Shown piece by piece: positions 41,181 to 50,567 of a DNA stretch of 64,000 bases; the stretch's first letter is position 1; each line of letters begins with the position of its first letter. A program made the translations under genes and the position numbers. This stretch comes from Deltaproteobacteria bacterium (lineage in GTDB: Bacteria > UBA10199 > GCA-002796325 > JACPFF01), in NCBI GenBank assembly GCA_016210045.1, contig JACQUX010000011.1, positions 54,512 through 118,511 of the forward strand, written 5' to 3'. The notes under the pieces were generated by a model that was not told the origin of the DNA, did no database searches, and worked only from the letters and a program-made list of their open reading frames with translations.

Positions 41181-42314
41181 CGGCGTTTCTAGGACCACCC
41201 AATCGGCGGCATTATTGTCCGTATCCGCGCCATCCGCGCGGCGGCTGATGCTTTGGCCGGCGGGGGCGTCGGGACCTGGAAGCCCTTCGTACAACAACAA
41301 TGCATCGACATCGCGCAACGGGAGCGGATTCCCGTAGCCGATCGCATCCAGCAGTGTGCCATCCGGTGCCAGCAGTTGCACGGCATCGGGCCCGTTTTGT
41401 GCGTCGAAATTATCCACTAAATCGGCGCTCGGCAGATGCGTGACGTGCGGATCGCCAGTCACCCCGTCCGCGATGACAAACAGACCGTCGGCCGGCATGG
41501 TGAGCCCTGCCGGGATCTGGATGCTCTCCGTCGGCTTGCCGCCATCGCCGTTAATAAACCGCACGACATAGCCGCCCAGGTCCGCGCCCGGTGTCCCGCG
41601 AAGTTCCACAAAACAATCCCCATTCGTGTCGCTCCCGGGGATATCGTAGAGGATCTCATTCAAGACCAGCACTGTGGGTTGCTCCGCCGTCCCGGGTCCA
41701 CTGCCCGTTGTCCCCGGAGCTGAGACGGCAGCGACAGGATCGTCGGCGGTGCCGACTGTACCGAAGGCATCGGCTGCCGTCGGTGCGGCAGGCGACAGCG
41801 CGGTGTCCGGCGGAATCAACGGGTCCGGCGCCGATTCTACACCGTACCGCAACACCAACGCACCGGCGCCGCCACCCGGGACGGACGCAAACGGAAGTCC
41901 GGTGATAGAACGAATCGCGTCTGTCACCACGAGCGCAACGGTCGCCGTGTGGAGCGGCACCGTTGGGGCAACCGTGACGGCCTGCATATCGGCACTCAAC
42001 TGAATTTCCGTGGGGAGAGGCGCGTAGTCACCGGCCGCTAACTTTTCCACGATCGCCGCCGTCGACTCCGCCGGGTCCACATCGGGCACGACGACCAGCG
42101 ATTCACTACCGACACTCGCCGGATGGAGTGGCTGCGAAAACGTCAACTCAAAACGTGGCGTGGCTGGCAACGAGATCTCTTCCAGCGGTTGCACTGCAAC
42201 CAAGATCGGCTGCTGGCTCGCCAACGCCGGGGGCGGCTGCGGCAGCCCCGCTCCGCATCCCATCAAGTGACCGCTCAACAACAGCAGACCACTTACCATC
42301 CACTGGATATTCAT
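41163..42314 (-). CDS. Lamin-tail-domain lipoprotein
   Basis: 383 residues from the ATG at 42314, which overlaps the previous gene by 4 nt. The signal ends GHLMGC (lipobox). An N-terminal Ig-like region (RFELTFSQPLHPASVGSESLVVVPD) and a long Pro/Ala/Thr linker precede a lamin-tail (LTD) domain: VLNEILYDIPGSDTNGDCFVELRG, LDAIGYG and GQSISRRADGADTDNNAADWVVLETPSPGAP. Bacterial LTDs occur in secreted nucleases and surface proteins and may bind DNA or protein. No enzymatic domain is present. Confidence 0.85.
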   Translation of the reverse strand: MNIQWMVSGLLLLSGHLMGCGAGLPQPPPALASQQPILVAVQPLEEISLPATPRFELTFSQPLHPASVGSESLVVVPDVDPAESTAAIVEKLAAGDYAPLPTEIQLSADMQAVTVAPTVPLHTATVALVVTDAIRSITGLPFASVPGGGAGALVLRYGVESAPDPLIPPDTALSPAAPTAADAFGTVGTADDPVAAVSAPGTTGSGPGTAEQPTVLVLNEILYDIPGSDTNGDCFVELRGTPGADLGGYVVRFINGDGGKPTESIQIPAGLTMPADGLFVIADGVTGDPHVTHLPSADLVDNFDAQNGPDAVQLLAPDGTLLDAIGYGNPLPLRDVDALLLYEGLPGPDAPAGQSISRRADGADTDNNAADWVVLETPSPGAP

Positions 42315-42997
42315 CGCTGCTCCCCGATCTGCGCCGCAAACCAGCCACCGGTCAGCGCATCGAGTTCGGCGGCAAACAAATCGACGTGCGCGGAGGCGGA
42401 TCGGGTCGCAGCGGCCGGCAGTGCACCACCAGCGCCCGCAACGATCAATGCCCGGCATTGTCGATACAGAAAATACAGACGATTCACTTCTTGTAACAAC
42501 GCGCGCGCTTCGCGCCGCCGTTCGCGCGCCTCGCGGCTGATCAACAATGCATCGCCGTTAAACACCAACTCCGGCAGCGACCAGAGGGCGCGCACATCGA
42601 GCTGCCAATTGCGATCGCCTTGTTGGGTAAAATTACTCGATCGGGGCCCGACGACCACGCCCCCGCCACTCACCGAGACCTCGTCACTGAGACGCAGATC
42701 AACGGTGTCATTCAGATTGCGGCGCACCCCGAGTTGCAACCGCGGGAGTGCGGCCGCCCGCCGCGCGCGACGCGCCCACTCCAGCGGTTCATCGAGTCGT
42801 AAGCCGGCATGGCGCAATGCGGCCGCGTGGACCGCTCCAATTGGCGGAAGACCCTGCTGCACCGCCAACCAAACACGCGCGGGGATCCGCTCCAACAACG
42901 ATGGCGGAATAGTGACAGCCCCACGCGCCGCAGCCCACGCTGCACTCGGGAATATCGACAACTGGCAGAACAGCATCAACGCAGCGAACCACTTCAT
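42311..42997 (-). CDS. Exported protein of unknown function
   Basis: 228 residues with a signal peptide (FAALMLFCQLSIFPSAAWAA). The mature part has a short helical region (PLEWARRARRAAALPRLQLGVR), a beta-rich segment, then a long helix (EARERRREARALLQEVNRLYFLYRQCRAL) reminiscent of one arm of a TolC-type periplasmic hairpin, but too short for a full efflux protein. Translationally coupled to the lamin-tail lipoprotein (ATGA), so the two may work together in the envelope. Confidence 0.65.
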   Translation of the reverse strand: MKWFAALMLFCQLSIFPSAAWAAARGAVTIPPSLLERIPARVWLAVQQGLPPIGAVHAAALRHAGLRLDEPLEWARRARRAAALPRLQLGVRRNLNDTVDLRLSDEVSVSGGGVVVGPRSSNFTQQGDRNWQLDVRALWSLPELVFNGDALLISREARERRREARALLQEVNRLYFLYRQCRALIVAGAGGALPAAATRSASAHVDLFAAELDALTGGWFAAQIGEQR

Positions 42998-43078
42998 GAC
43001 CGACTATCATTGCAAGTCACATTCCAAGCTGCCAACCTCGACGTTCCACCACTTTTTCCAAATAAAGTGTCTGACGGC

Positions 43079-43115
43079 GTTCGATTTTCGAGCAGGGGTG
43101 TTCGACTTTCGAACG
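43079..43115. promoter_or_regulatory. Imperfect palindrome, possible operator
   Basis: CGTTCGATTTTCGA (43079-43092) and TCGACTTTCGAACG (43102-43115) are complementary at 12 of 14 positions, in the divergent region between the genes at 42997 and 43198. Confidence 0.4.
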
Positions 43116-43197
43116 GCGCATGGCGATCGCGTCGCTGGCCGCACGACGCGAGACGTCTGCGACGCATGTGGCACTCATTCTGCATCGCACATCGTCT

Positions 43198-44250
43198 ATG
43201 CGTCGTCTGATCCTCAGCAGCTGCTTTTTTCTCGCGACCTGCGGACCTGCCATGGACGTGCTGCCTGAGGCCGAGGCCGCGACCGCGCCACTGCGCGGAT
43301 TTTGCGGCACGCCCGACCGGCCGAACCCCGAACCGATGCTCAAGATTACCGCCCTCCCCGTCGGCCAAGGCGACGCGACCCTCATTGAAACCCCGGACGG
43401 CTCAACCATCTTGATCGATGGCGGTCCCCCCGGATCCGCCGCCACCGCGCTTCGCCCCGCGCTCCAACAGCTGGGACGCGAAACACCCACGATGAGCCTG
43501 GCCACACACTTCGACTTGGACCATATCGGCGGGCTCACGGAACTGCTGCTCGGACCCGACGCCGTACCCGACACGCCCGACGACCTCGACCCGCCACGCG
43601 GCTGCTGGGACCGCGGCGGTCCACCACCCGACCCGCTCCCGTTACTCCGCAGCTACCTCCAGACGCGACCGCATTGCGCCCGCACTGCCAGCGCCGGCGA
43701 CACGGTCCGCTTCGGCGCCGTACACATCACCGTCCTCGCCGCCAACGGCCACTTCGCCGATGGCACCGTCGTGTCACTCCATCCGGACGATGAAAACGCC
43801 CACAGCCTGGCCCTGCTCGTCACCTACCGCGACTTTCGCTATTTGACACTCGGCGACCTCCCCGGCGGCGGCGGCGTCCCACCCTATCAAACCATCGACT
43901 TGGAATCGCACCTTAGTACGTTGGCCGGAGACATCGATGTACTGCACGTCAGCCATCACGGCAGCCGCACCGCCACCAGCGCCGCGCTGCTCGCCGCAAC
44001 GCATCCCGAATACGCGATCATTTCCGTCGGCGCCTCCAACGACTTTGGCCACCCCCACCGCGAGGTGCTCGACCGCCTCGCCACGGCGGGCGTCGACACC
44101 CGCACGACCATCAACGGACCGGTCGTGATTCGCACCGACGGGCGATACCACTTCTTTTTCGGCAGTGAATTGCCAGCATTCGACACGACGCAAAATGCTG
44201 TTTCCCCGCGTCCGATTTTGTGTCAAAGCGCGGCGGATCCAACAGGGTAA
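43198..44250 (+). CDS. Secreted ComEC/Rec2-like metallo-beta-lactamase-fold hydrolase
   Basis: 350 residues. The ATG at 43198 gives a lipoprotein-like signal (MRRLILSSCFFLATC). The MBL fold has the metal motif THFDLDHIGG, then GDLPGGG and HVSHHGSRTATS, as in the hydrolase domain of ComEC and in stand-alone secreted relatives that cut DNA or nucleotides. No ComEC channel is present here. Proline-rich insertions (DLDPPRGCWDRGGPPPDP) are unusual. The NUDIX gene follows after 12 nt and may be co-transcribed. Confidence 0.82.
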   Translation: MRRLILSSCFFLATCGPAMDVLPEAEAATAPLRGFCGTPDRPNPEPMLKITALPVGQGDATLIETPDGSTILIDGGPPGSAATALRPALQQLGRETPTMSLATHFDLDHIGGLTELLLGPDAVPDTPDDLDPPRGCWDRGGPPPDPLPLLRSYLQTRPHCARTASAGDTVRFGAVHITVLAANGHFADGTVVSLHPDDENAHSLALLVTYRDFRYLTLGDLPGGGGVPPYQTIDLESHLSTLAGDIDVLHVSHHGSRTATSAALLAATHPEYAIISVGASNDFGHPHREVLDRLATAGVDTRTTINGPVVIRTDGRYHFFFGSELPAFDTTQNAVSPRPILCQSAADPTG

Positions 44251-44262
44251 GTTTGAACCGCC

Positions 44263-44811
44263 ATGGACGAGCAAAAAAATCCGACAGCCCGCACGCTGCA
44301 CAGCGGCCAGTACTTGCGGCTCTGTCGCGAAGGGCATTGGGAATATGTCGAACGCCACACCTGCCGCGGCGCCGTGATGATCCTCCCGCTCACCGCAGCG
44401 AACGAAGTGATACTGGTCGAGCAATATCGCGTCCCGCTCCACGCATCGGTGATCGAATGGCCGGCCGGCTTAGTCGGCGATCTGGAATCACATCGGCAGG
44501 AAGCTTCCGCTGTTTGCGCGCAACGCGAACTGCTGGAAGAAACCGGATATCACGCGGCACGACTGGAGCCGGTCTTCCAAGGCCCGGTCTCCGCCGGATT
44601 GTCCTCCGAACAGATCGAAATATTTGTTGCGCTCGACTTGACCCAAATCCATGCCGGCGGTGGAGAACCGGGCGAAGGGATCACAGTCCATCGCGTCCCG
44701 CTCGCCACAATCGATAACTGGCTTGCGACACAAGCCGCCACCGGCAAACTCATCGACGTCAAACTCGCTGCGGGATTGTATTGGCTAGGACATGTTTGCA
44801 ATATTGATTAA
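44263..44811 (+). CDS. NUDIX hydrolase, ADP-ribose-pyrophosphatase-like
   Basis: 182 residues. The NUDIX box centre EASAVCAQRELLEETGY is intact (REUXEEXGU); the glycine stands two residues further upstream than in the strict consensus. VEQYRVPLHASVIEWPAGLV is typical of the ADP-ribose/NDP-sugar pyrophosphatase group. It would hydrolyse ADP-ribose or a related nucleotide sugar in the cytoplasm. Followed by a 545-bp gene-free region with the A and B inverted-repeat elements. Confidence 0.88.
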   Translation: MDEQKNPTARTLHSGQYLRLCREGHWEYVERHTCRGAVMILPLTAANEVILVEQYRVPLHASVIEWPAGLVGDLESHRQEASAVCAQRELLEETGYHAARLEPVFQGPVSAGLSSEQIEIFVALDLTQIHAGGGEPGEGITVHRVPLATIDNWLATQAATGKLIDVKLAAGLYWLGHVCNID

Positions 44812-44867
44812 GGAGTGCGGGGCCTGGGGCGCATTCCACATTCCAGTAGTCAGTGCTCGTTCCGAGG

Positions 44868-45016
44868 GCCGGGCGGAGACGCCAGGGGTCCCCAGGGTAC
44901 GCTATCGCGGCCGCATCGAGCGGCCGCGCGCTCGCCCTCGCCGTTTTCGTCATTAGATAACGCAAGGAGAAAACGACTCCGGGAGCCCCTGGAGACCCCT
45001 GGCGCCTCCGCCCGGC
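44868..45016. repeat. Element B, 149 bp with 23-bp terminal inverted repeats
   Basis: The ends 44868-44890 and 44994-45016 are complementary at 22 of 23 positions. The interior contains a NotI-like palindrome near 44908-44926 and an AAACG/CGTTTT pair. A second, partly visible copy lies in opposite orientation at about 63880-64000. No coding frame is visible; it looks like a small non-autonomous element. Confidence 0.85.
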
Positions 45017-45096
45017 GAGAGCACAGGCCGTCTCCGTAATTGTTCATCAAATGTTCACACACGCGCTATGCCAAACATCCAGATTGAAACGCGGTC

Positions 45097-45313
45097 CCGG
45101 GCGGGGCGCGAGGGGGGCCTGCGGGCGAGTCTGAGCGAGGGAGCGCTATGGTGTTGAAGCTCGACCGAGCGAGGGTGCGTCGTGGCAAACGACGTCCTGT
45201 GGACGTCGGCAAACACGATGCACGGATGAAAGCCGCGCACCGAGCTTGCTGAGTGAGCCGAGCGCCGTAACGCGAGGCGAACGGCCCGCAGGCCCCCCTC
45301 GCGCCCCGCCCGG
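45097..45313. repeat. Element A, 217 bp with perfect 30-bp terminal inverted repeats
   Basis: The ends 45097-45126 and 45284-45313 are perfect reverse complements. The interior shares GAGTCTGAGCGAGGGAGC and GCCGAGCGCCGTAACGCGAG blocks with the copy at 63558-63707, which is inverted and lacks about 75 bp of the middle. It lies 80 bp after element B. The 80-bp gap and the flanks to 45356 hold no gene. Confidence 0.88.
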
Positions 45314-45356
45314 AAAATGGACACGAAAAGCGATTTTGCAAACACGCCTTAGCGCG

Positions 45357-45887
45357 TTATTCCCGATAACCAACGAACGGGAGCGAACGGTAGAGACCCT
45401 CCGAATCGAGGCCGTAGCCCAACACGTATTTATTGGGAATGGTAAACCCGCAGTAATCGATCAGGCCGCGCACTTCTGGATACAATTCCTTGTACAGCAA
45501 GCTTGCCACGCGCAACCGACTGGGGCGTTTCGCTTGCAAATGTTTCAACAAGTAGCGCAACGTCCGCCCGGTATCGACGATGTCTTCTACGAGCAACACG
45601 TCTTGGTCGGCGATCGGCTGCGTAAGATCCAGATCCAAGCGCACTACGCCGGTGGAGCGGTCATGGTCATAACTGGACACGCGGAGGAAGTCGCATCGGA
45701 CGGGCTTGCGGAAGGCACGCACTAAGTCGGCCATAAAAATAAAGGCCCCCTTCAGGACCCCGATCACGACGAATTCCCCTCCGGCGTAATCGTCTTCGAT
45801 TTCTCGGGCCAGCGTTTTAATCCGCGCGGCCAGCTGATCTGCGGGGATGAGGGGCTGGATGTCATGGGATGGGCGTTTCATCGTCAT
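45357..45887 (-). CDS. hpt: Hypoxanthine phosphoribosyltransferase
   Basis: 176 residues from the ATG at 45887 (an ATG two codons later is equally good; the longer extension is non-coding). It salvages hypoxanthine or guanine with PRPP. The PRPP motif is VLLVEDIVDTGRTL; VIGVLKGAFIFMADL and the C-terminal VRGLIDYCGFTIPNKYVLGYGLD match the family. It begins close to the divergent L,D-transpeptidase gene. Confidence 0.94.
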   Translation of the reverse strand: MTMKRPSHDIQPLIPADQLAARIKTLAREIEDDYAGGEFVVIGVLKGAFIFMADLVRAFRKPVRCDFLRVSSYDHDRSTGVVRLDLDLTQPIADQDVLLVEDIVDTGRTLRYLLKHLQAKRPSRLRVASLLYKELYPEVRGLIDYCGFTIPNKYVLGYGLDSEGLYRSLPFVGYRE

Positions 45888-45937
45888 GTAGCTTGCGTAA
45901 AAGATCATGCCGGGTATAGCAAGCGAGAATTTGCGTG

Positions 45938-46615
45938 ATGAAACGGATTCGTTCCTACAACGCTTCGTTGTTTCTTGTCGGCCTGCTGCTCTTGAGCTGT
46001 CGCACTGTGTCGGCCGCGACACTCGCCACAGCTATCACTCGCTATGGCCCAGCGGCCGAGGCCAGACTGACTCCGCATTTCCAAGCGACAGACATCCCCT
46101 ACCCGCCCCGACAATTGCGCTTCCTGACCATCAAGGCGGAAAAGGCACTCGAAGTGTGGGCCGGCGCGGGGCAACATTGGCGCTTGATCAAACGCTACCC
46201 AATCTTGGCCGCCAGCGGCACGCTCGGGCCGAAGCTGCGCGAGGGCGACGCGCAAGTCCCGGAAGGACTGTACCGCATCGTCGCACTGAATCCGAACAGT
46301 GCGTTTCACCTCTCGATGCAACTCAACTACCCCAACGCCTTCGACCGCTTGCAGGCGCAGCGTGAAGGCCGGACGCATCCGGGCAGCGACATTTTCATCC
46401 ACGGCGGCGCCGCATCGATCGGCTGTCTCGCCATCGGCGACTCAGCGATCGAAGAACTTTTCACGCTCGTGCACCGCACCGGCCTCAGCCATGTAGAGGT
46501 CATCATCACTCCGACCGATCCGCGCCGCGCCCCGCTCCGACCTCCGCCCCACTCGCCCGCTTGGGTCACGGCCCTGTACGATCAACTCACGGCGGCGATA
46601 CGCGGCTGGCAGTAA
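45938..46615 (+). CDS. L,D-transpeptidase (YkuD/YafK-like)
   Basis: 225 residues with a signal peptide (LFLVGLLLLSCRTVSAA). The YkuD catalytic motif is IFIHGGAASIGCLAIG, with His155 and catalytic Cys163 spaced as usual. The domain resembles the YafK group, which acts on peptidoglycan-linked lipoproteins or cross-links. The ATG at 45938 was preferred to an adjacent GTG. It probably works in the periplasm on peptidoglycan. Confidence 0.88.
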   Translation: MKRIRSYNASLFLVGLLLLSCRTVSAATLATAITRYGPAAEARLTPHFQATDIPYPPRQLRFLTIKAEKALEVWAGAGQHWRLIKRYPILAASGTLGPKLREGDAQVPEGLYRIVALNPNSAFHLSMQLNYPNAFDRLQAQREGRTHPGSDIFIHGGAASIGCLAIGDSAIEELFTLVHRTGLSHVEVIITPTDPRRAPLRPPPHSPAWVTALYDQLTAAIRGWQ

Positions 46616-46703
46616 AGTAGGGTTTAACGATCAGGTACGGCGTTTCGAGAAAAAAATGTTGCATCCAAGCCTCAGATGGATAGAAGGCGCCCAGTGTGAA
46701 ATC

Positions 46704-46776
<73 letters not shown>

Positions 46777-46831
46777 CCTGCACAACGCCTGGCTCGAAAG
46801 AGCTGGGCGTTGTCATTTGAAAGGAGTTTCC

Positions 46832-47263
46832 ATGCACCGCGTGCCATTCGCCATATTACTCGTTGCTGGCATGACGTGGGCCGGCCCTACGTGGGCCAAG
46901 TCCACGCAATGTCGTTTGCAATTCGACCTGCATTCTTGGTCCGTGCTGTACAAGTCCGGCAAAGGGACCGGAGCCATCACGTGCGACAACGGACAGCGCG
47001 CGAACGTGAAAATTCGGGCCCATGGCGGCGGCGTCAGTTTCGGCAAGTCCAATATCGAAGACGGGCACGGCACGTTCTCCCGCGTCGAGGCAATCACCGC
47101 ACTGTATGGCAGTTACGCCTCGTCCGAGGCCCACGCCGGCGCGGCCAAGTCGGCCGGTGCGCACGCGATGTGGAACGGCGACGTCTCGCTGACCCTCTCC
47201 GGCAAAGGGAAGGGATGGGATCTCGGCTTCGCGTTCGGGAGTTTCAAGATCTCGCCGCGGTAA
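46832..47263 (+). CDS. Small exported protein of unknown function
   Basis: 143 residues from the ATG at 46832 (AAGGAG site 6 nt upstream). The signal peptide ends GPTWAK. The mature domain is beta-rich and glycine-rich with QCRLQFDLHSWSVLYKSGKGTGAITCDNGQ, VSFGKSNIEDGHGTFSRV and DLGFAFGSFKISPR. Two cysteines could form a disulphide. The pattern recalls small exported proteins seen in other proteobacteria, but I cannot name a family. It lies between two tRNA-Lys genes. Confidence 0.75.
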   Translation: MHRVPFAILLVAGMTWAGPTWAKSTQCRLQFDLHSWSVLYKSGKGTGAITCDNGQRANVKIRAHGGGVSFGKSNIEDGHGTFSRVEAITALYGSYASSEAHAGAAKSAGAHAMWNGDVSLTLSGKGKGWDLGFAFGSFKISPR

Positions 47264-47368
47264 TCAGATGGGAACGAAGCAAGCCCCTGGTTGACACGTC
47301 CGGCACTGCTTGTTAGAGCGCGGCGGCGTTAAATTCGTGCGATCAGCATCAGGCACAGGACCTTCGGC

Positions 47369-47441
47369 GAGGCGCTAGCTCAGCTGGTAGAGCATCGCCC
47401 TTTTAAGGCGTGGGTCCCGGGTTCGAGCCCCGGGCGCCTCA
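47369..47441 (+). tRNA. tRNA-Lys (UUU)
   Basis: 73 nt; acceptor GAGGCGC pairs with GCGCCTC, anticodon TTT at 47402-47404. CCA is not encoded (CCG follows). Confidence 0.95.
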
Positions 47442-47465
47442 CCGAGGGTCTTTTGCCATGCCATT

Positions 47466-47792
47466 TCAGAACTTCCGCGTGCGCCCATATTCCCGCAGAA
47501 ACAATCCACTCCGCGCCAACGGGCTTTGGTGAGTCGTGCGCGTCTCATCATTGATTCGATGTTCGTCGGCACATTTCAGACACAGCCACTTCTTGCCATT
47601 GAGGACGCCAACTCGGTGTTCATAGTGTTCGATATTGGACGCAAACTTGTCGCACAGATCGCACTGATTGCGAATCTCGTGGCCTTTCCGTTCGTCATCC
47701 AGCTTGATCGCCTTGCGCGGGCGTTCCTTCGTCTTCAGCTGATCCGACGTCGTAAACCCGGCCTTCTGCAGCGCCTTCTTGAGTTGGTCCAT
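47466..47792 (-). CDS. Small zinc-ribbon-like protein
   Basis: 108 residues. A helical, Lys-rich N-terminus (MDQLKKALQKAGFTT...) is followed by two CxxC pairs (CDLC and CLKC, about 24 residues apart), a likely zinc site, and a basic C-terminus. The N-terminus resembles DUF2058/YaiL-like proteins, but the zinc ribbon is different. It could bind nucleic acid. The ATG has an AAGGA site. The family is not firmly recognised. Confidence 0.7.
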   Translation of the reverse strand: MDQLKKALQKAGFTTSDQLKTKERPRKAIKLDDERKGHEIRNQCDLCDKFASNIEHYEHRVGVLNGKKWLCLKCADEHRINDETRTTHQSPLARSGLFLREYGRTRKF

Positions 47793-47807
47793 AGGGAATC
47801 CTTACAA

Positions 47808-47931
47808 CCTCTATTTTCTATTTTCCACATACTATTTTTCTCGATTTTCCGCCCCCATCAACGGCACGTAACTACAGAAAATCGAAGAATGGAAAATGGA
47901 AAATAGAGGACGATTTTCCTCGCGGAAAATC
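47808..47931. repeat. AT-rich heptamer-type inverted repeat plus hairpin
   Basis: A 20-bp arm (47808-47827) built on TATTTTC units is complementary at 19 of 20 positions to 47890-47909, with an inner CGATTTTC/GAAAATCG pair. A separate perfect hairpin GATTTTCC-TCGC-GGAAAATC follows at 47912-47931, just before the tRNA. Confidence 0.85.
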
Positions 47932-47935
47932 GTTG

Positions 47936-48008
47936 TGGGCCCGGGAGGACTTGAACCTCCAACCATCCGGTTATGAGCCGGTGGCTCTAACCATTGAGCT
48001 ACGGGCCC
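47936..48008 (-). tRNA. tRNA with CAU anticodon (Ile2 or elongator Met)
   Basis: 73 nt; acceptor GGGCCCG pairs with CGGGCCC, anticodon loop CTCATAA. The short D-loop (CTCAATGGTTAGAGC) and T-arm with TTCAAGTCC look closer to tRNA-Ile2 (lysidine-modified) than to elongator Met. CCA is not encoded. Confidence 0.9.
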
Positions 48009-48050
48009 GGCTGAGCGTAGAAACTCGAAATCGTGGAGAAGGTCAAGGGG

Positions 48051-48575
48051 CTAGTGGGGAAGTCGACGACGGAACGTTGCGACGAGGGCAAGCAATATGA
48101 TCCCGAGTACAAACTGCGGCCATTCGCCGGTCGGCGTCGGGAGGTCGGGAATGAAACTACAAAGACGCCGCGTCCCATTTTCGCAGCCGTCCGCATAGAC
48201 ACCATTGTTACACGCGGGGTCCTCTTCCGCCTTCGTCTTTTTCTTCTTACTCTTCTTCTCGTCGTCCTGGCCGCCGTACGTCGTCGCGGTTGCCGCCTCG
48301 CCAGTCATGCTGTCTTCAATCGTGTCTGGATCGACTAACGTGCCATTCACGCCCAACAGCGGTCCCATCAGATCAACCGCCCCGGGCGACGTCGCAAATT
48401 GACACTTGCCGGTCTCGACATCGTAGATTTGCCCCACGCGGTGGCAATCGATCAGGTTGGCCGGGGCCTGTTCCGCCGCTAACGGCGGCATCAAACTCAG
48501 TGCCGCTGCCGCACCCGGCCACAAGCCAACGGCCACGCCGCACATCACCAGGAAGCCGAGCCATCGATTCCGCAT
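48051..48575 (-). CDS. Exported protein with C-terminal sorting-signal-like tail
   Basis: 174 residues. A signal peptide (FLVMCGVAVGLWPGAAAA) and a mature part with four to five cysteines and a lysine-rich linker (EKKSKKKKTKAEED) lead to a tripartite tail: a Pro-containing motif (DLPTPTGEWP), a membrane helix (FVLGIILLALVATF) and an Arg cluster (RRRLPH). This is the layout of PEP-CTERM, IPTL-CTERM or MYXO-CTERM signals processed by exosortase-like enzymes, though the motif itself fits none exactly. The function is unknown. Confidence 0.75.
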   Translation of the reverse strand: MRNRWLGFLVMCGVAVGLWPGAAAALSLMPPLAAEQAPANLIDCHRVGQIYDVETGKCQFATSPGAVDLMGPLLGVNGTLVDPDTIEDSMTGEAATATTYGGQDDEKKSKKKKTKAEEDPACNNGVYADGCENGTRRLCSFIPDLPTPTGEWPQFVLGIILLALVATFRRRLPH

Positions 48576-48709
48576 AGCCGCCTATATCAGCAACGCCTAT
48601 GCCAACCGCGCGGCCACGGATGTCGGTATCTTTCGCGGAGTTACTGACCGACTAGCAGCCACTGCCGGTGACTCGGCACCTCGGCACCTTCTTACATCCG
48701 GCTCCTTGA

Positions 48710-50470
<1,761 letters not shown>

Positions 50471-50567
50471 GGGAAAATTGACCCCTATAATGTCAAGGTA
50501 TTAATCCGCAATTTTCGCGCCAAGACGGCTTGACGGCCGTCAAACCCTTTCTTATCATATCCGCAGT

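Noticed and set aside
44812..45356. Arginine-rich open frames in the A/B elements
   Set aside because: They arise from GC-rich inverted repeats, occur on both strands and have no starts with ribosome sites.
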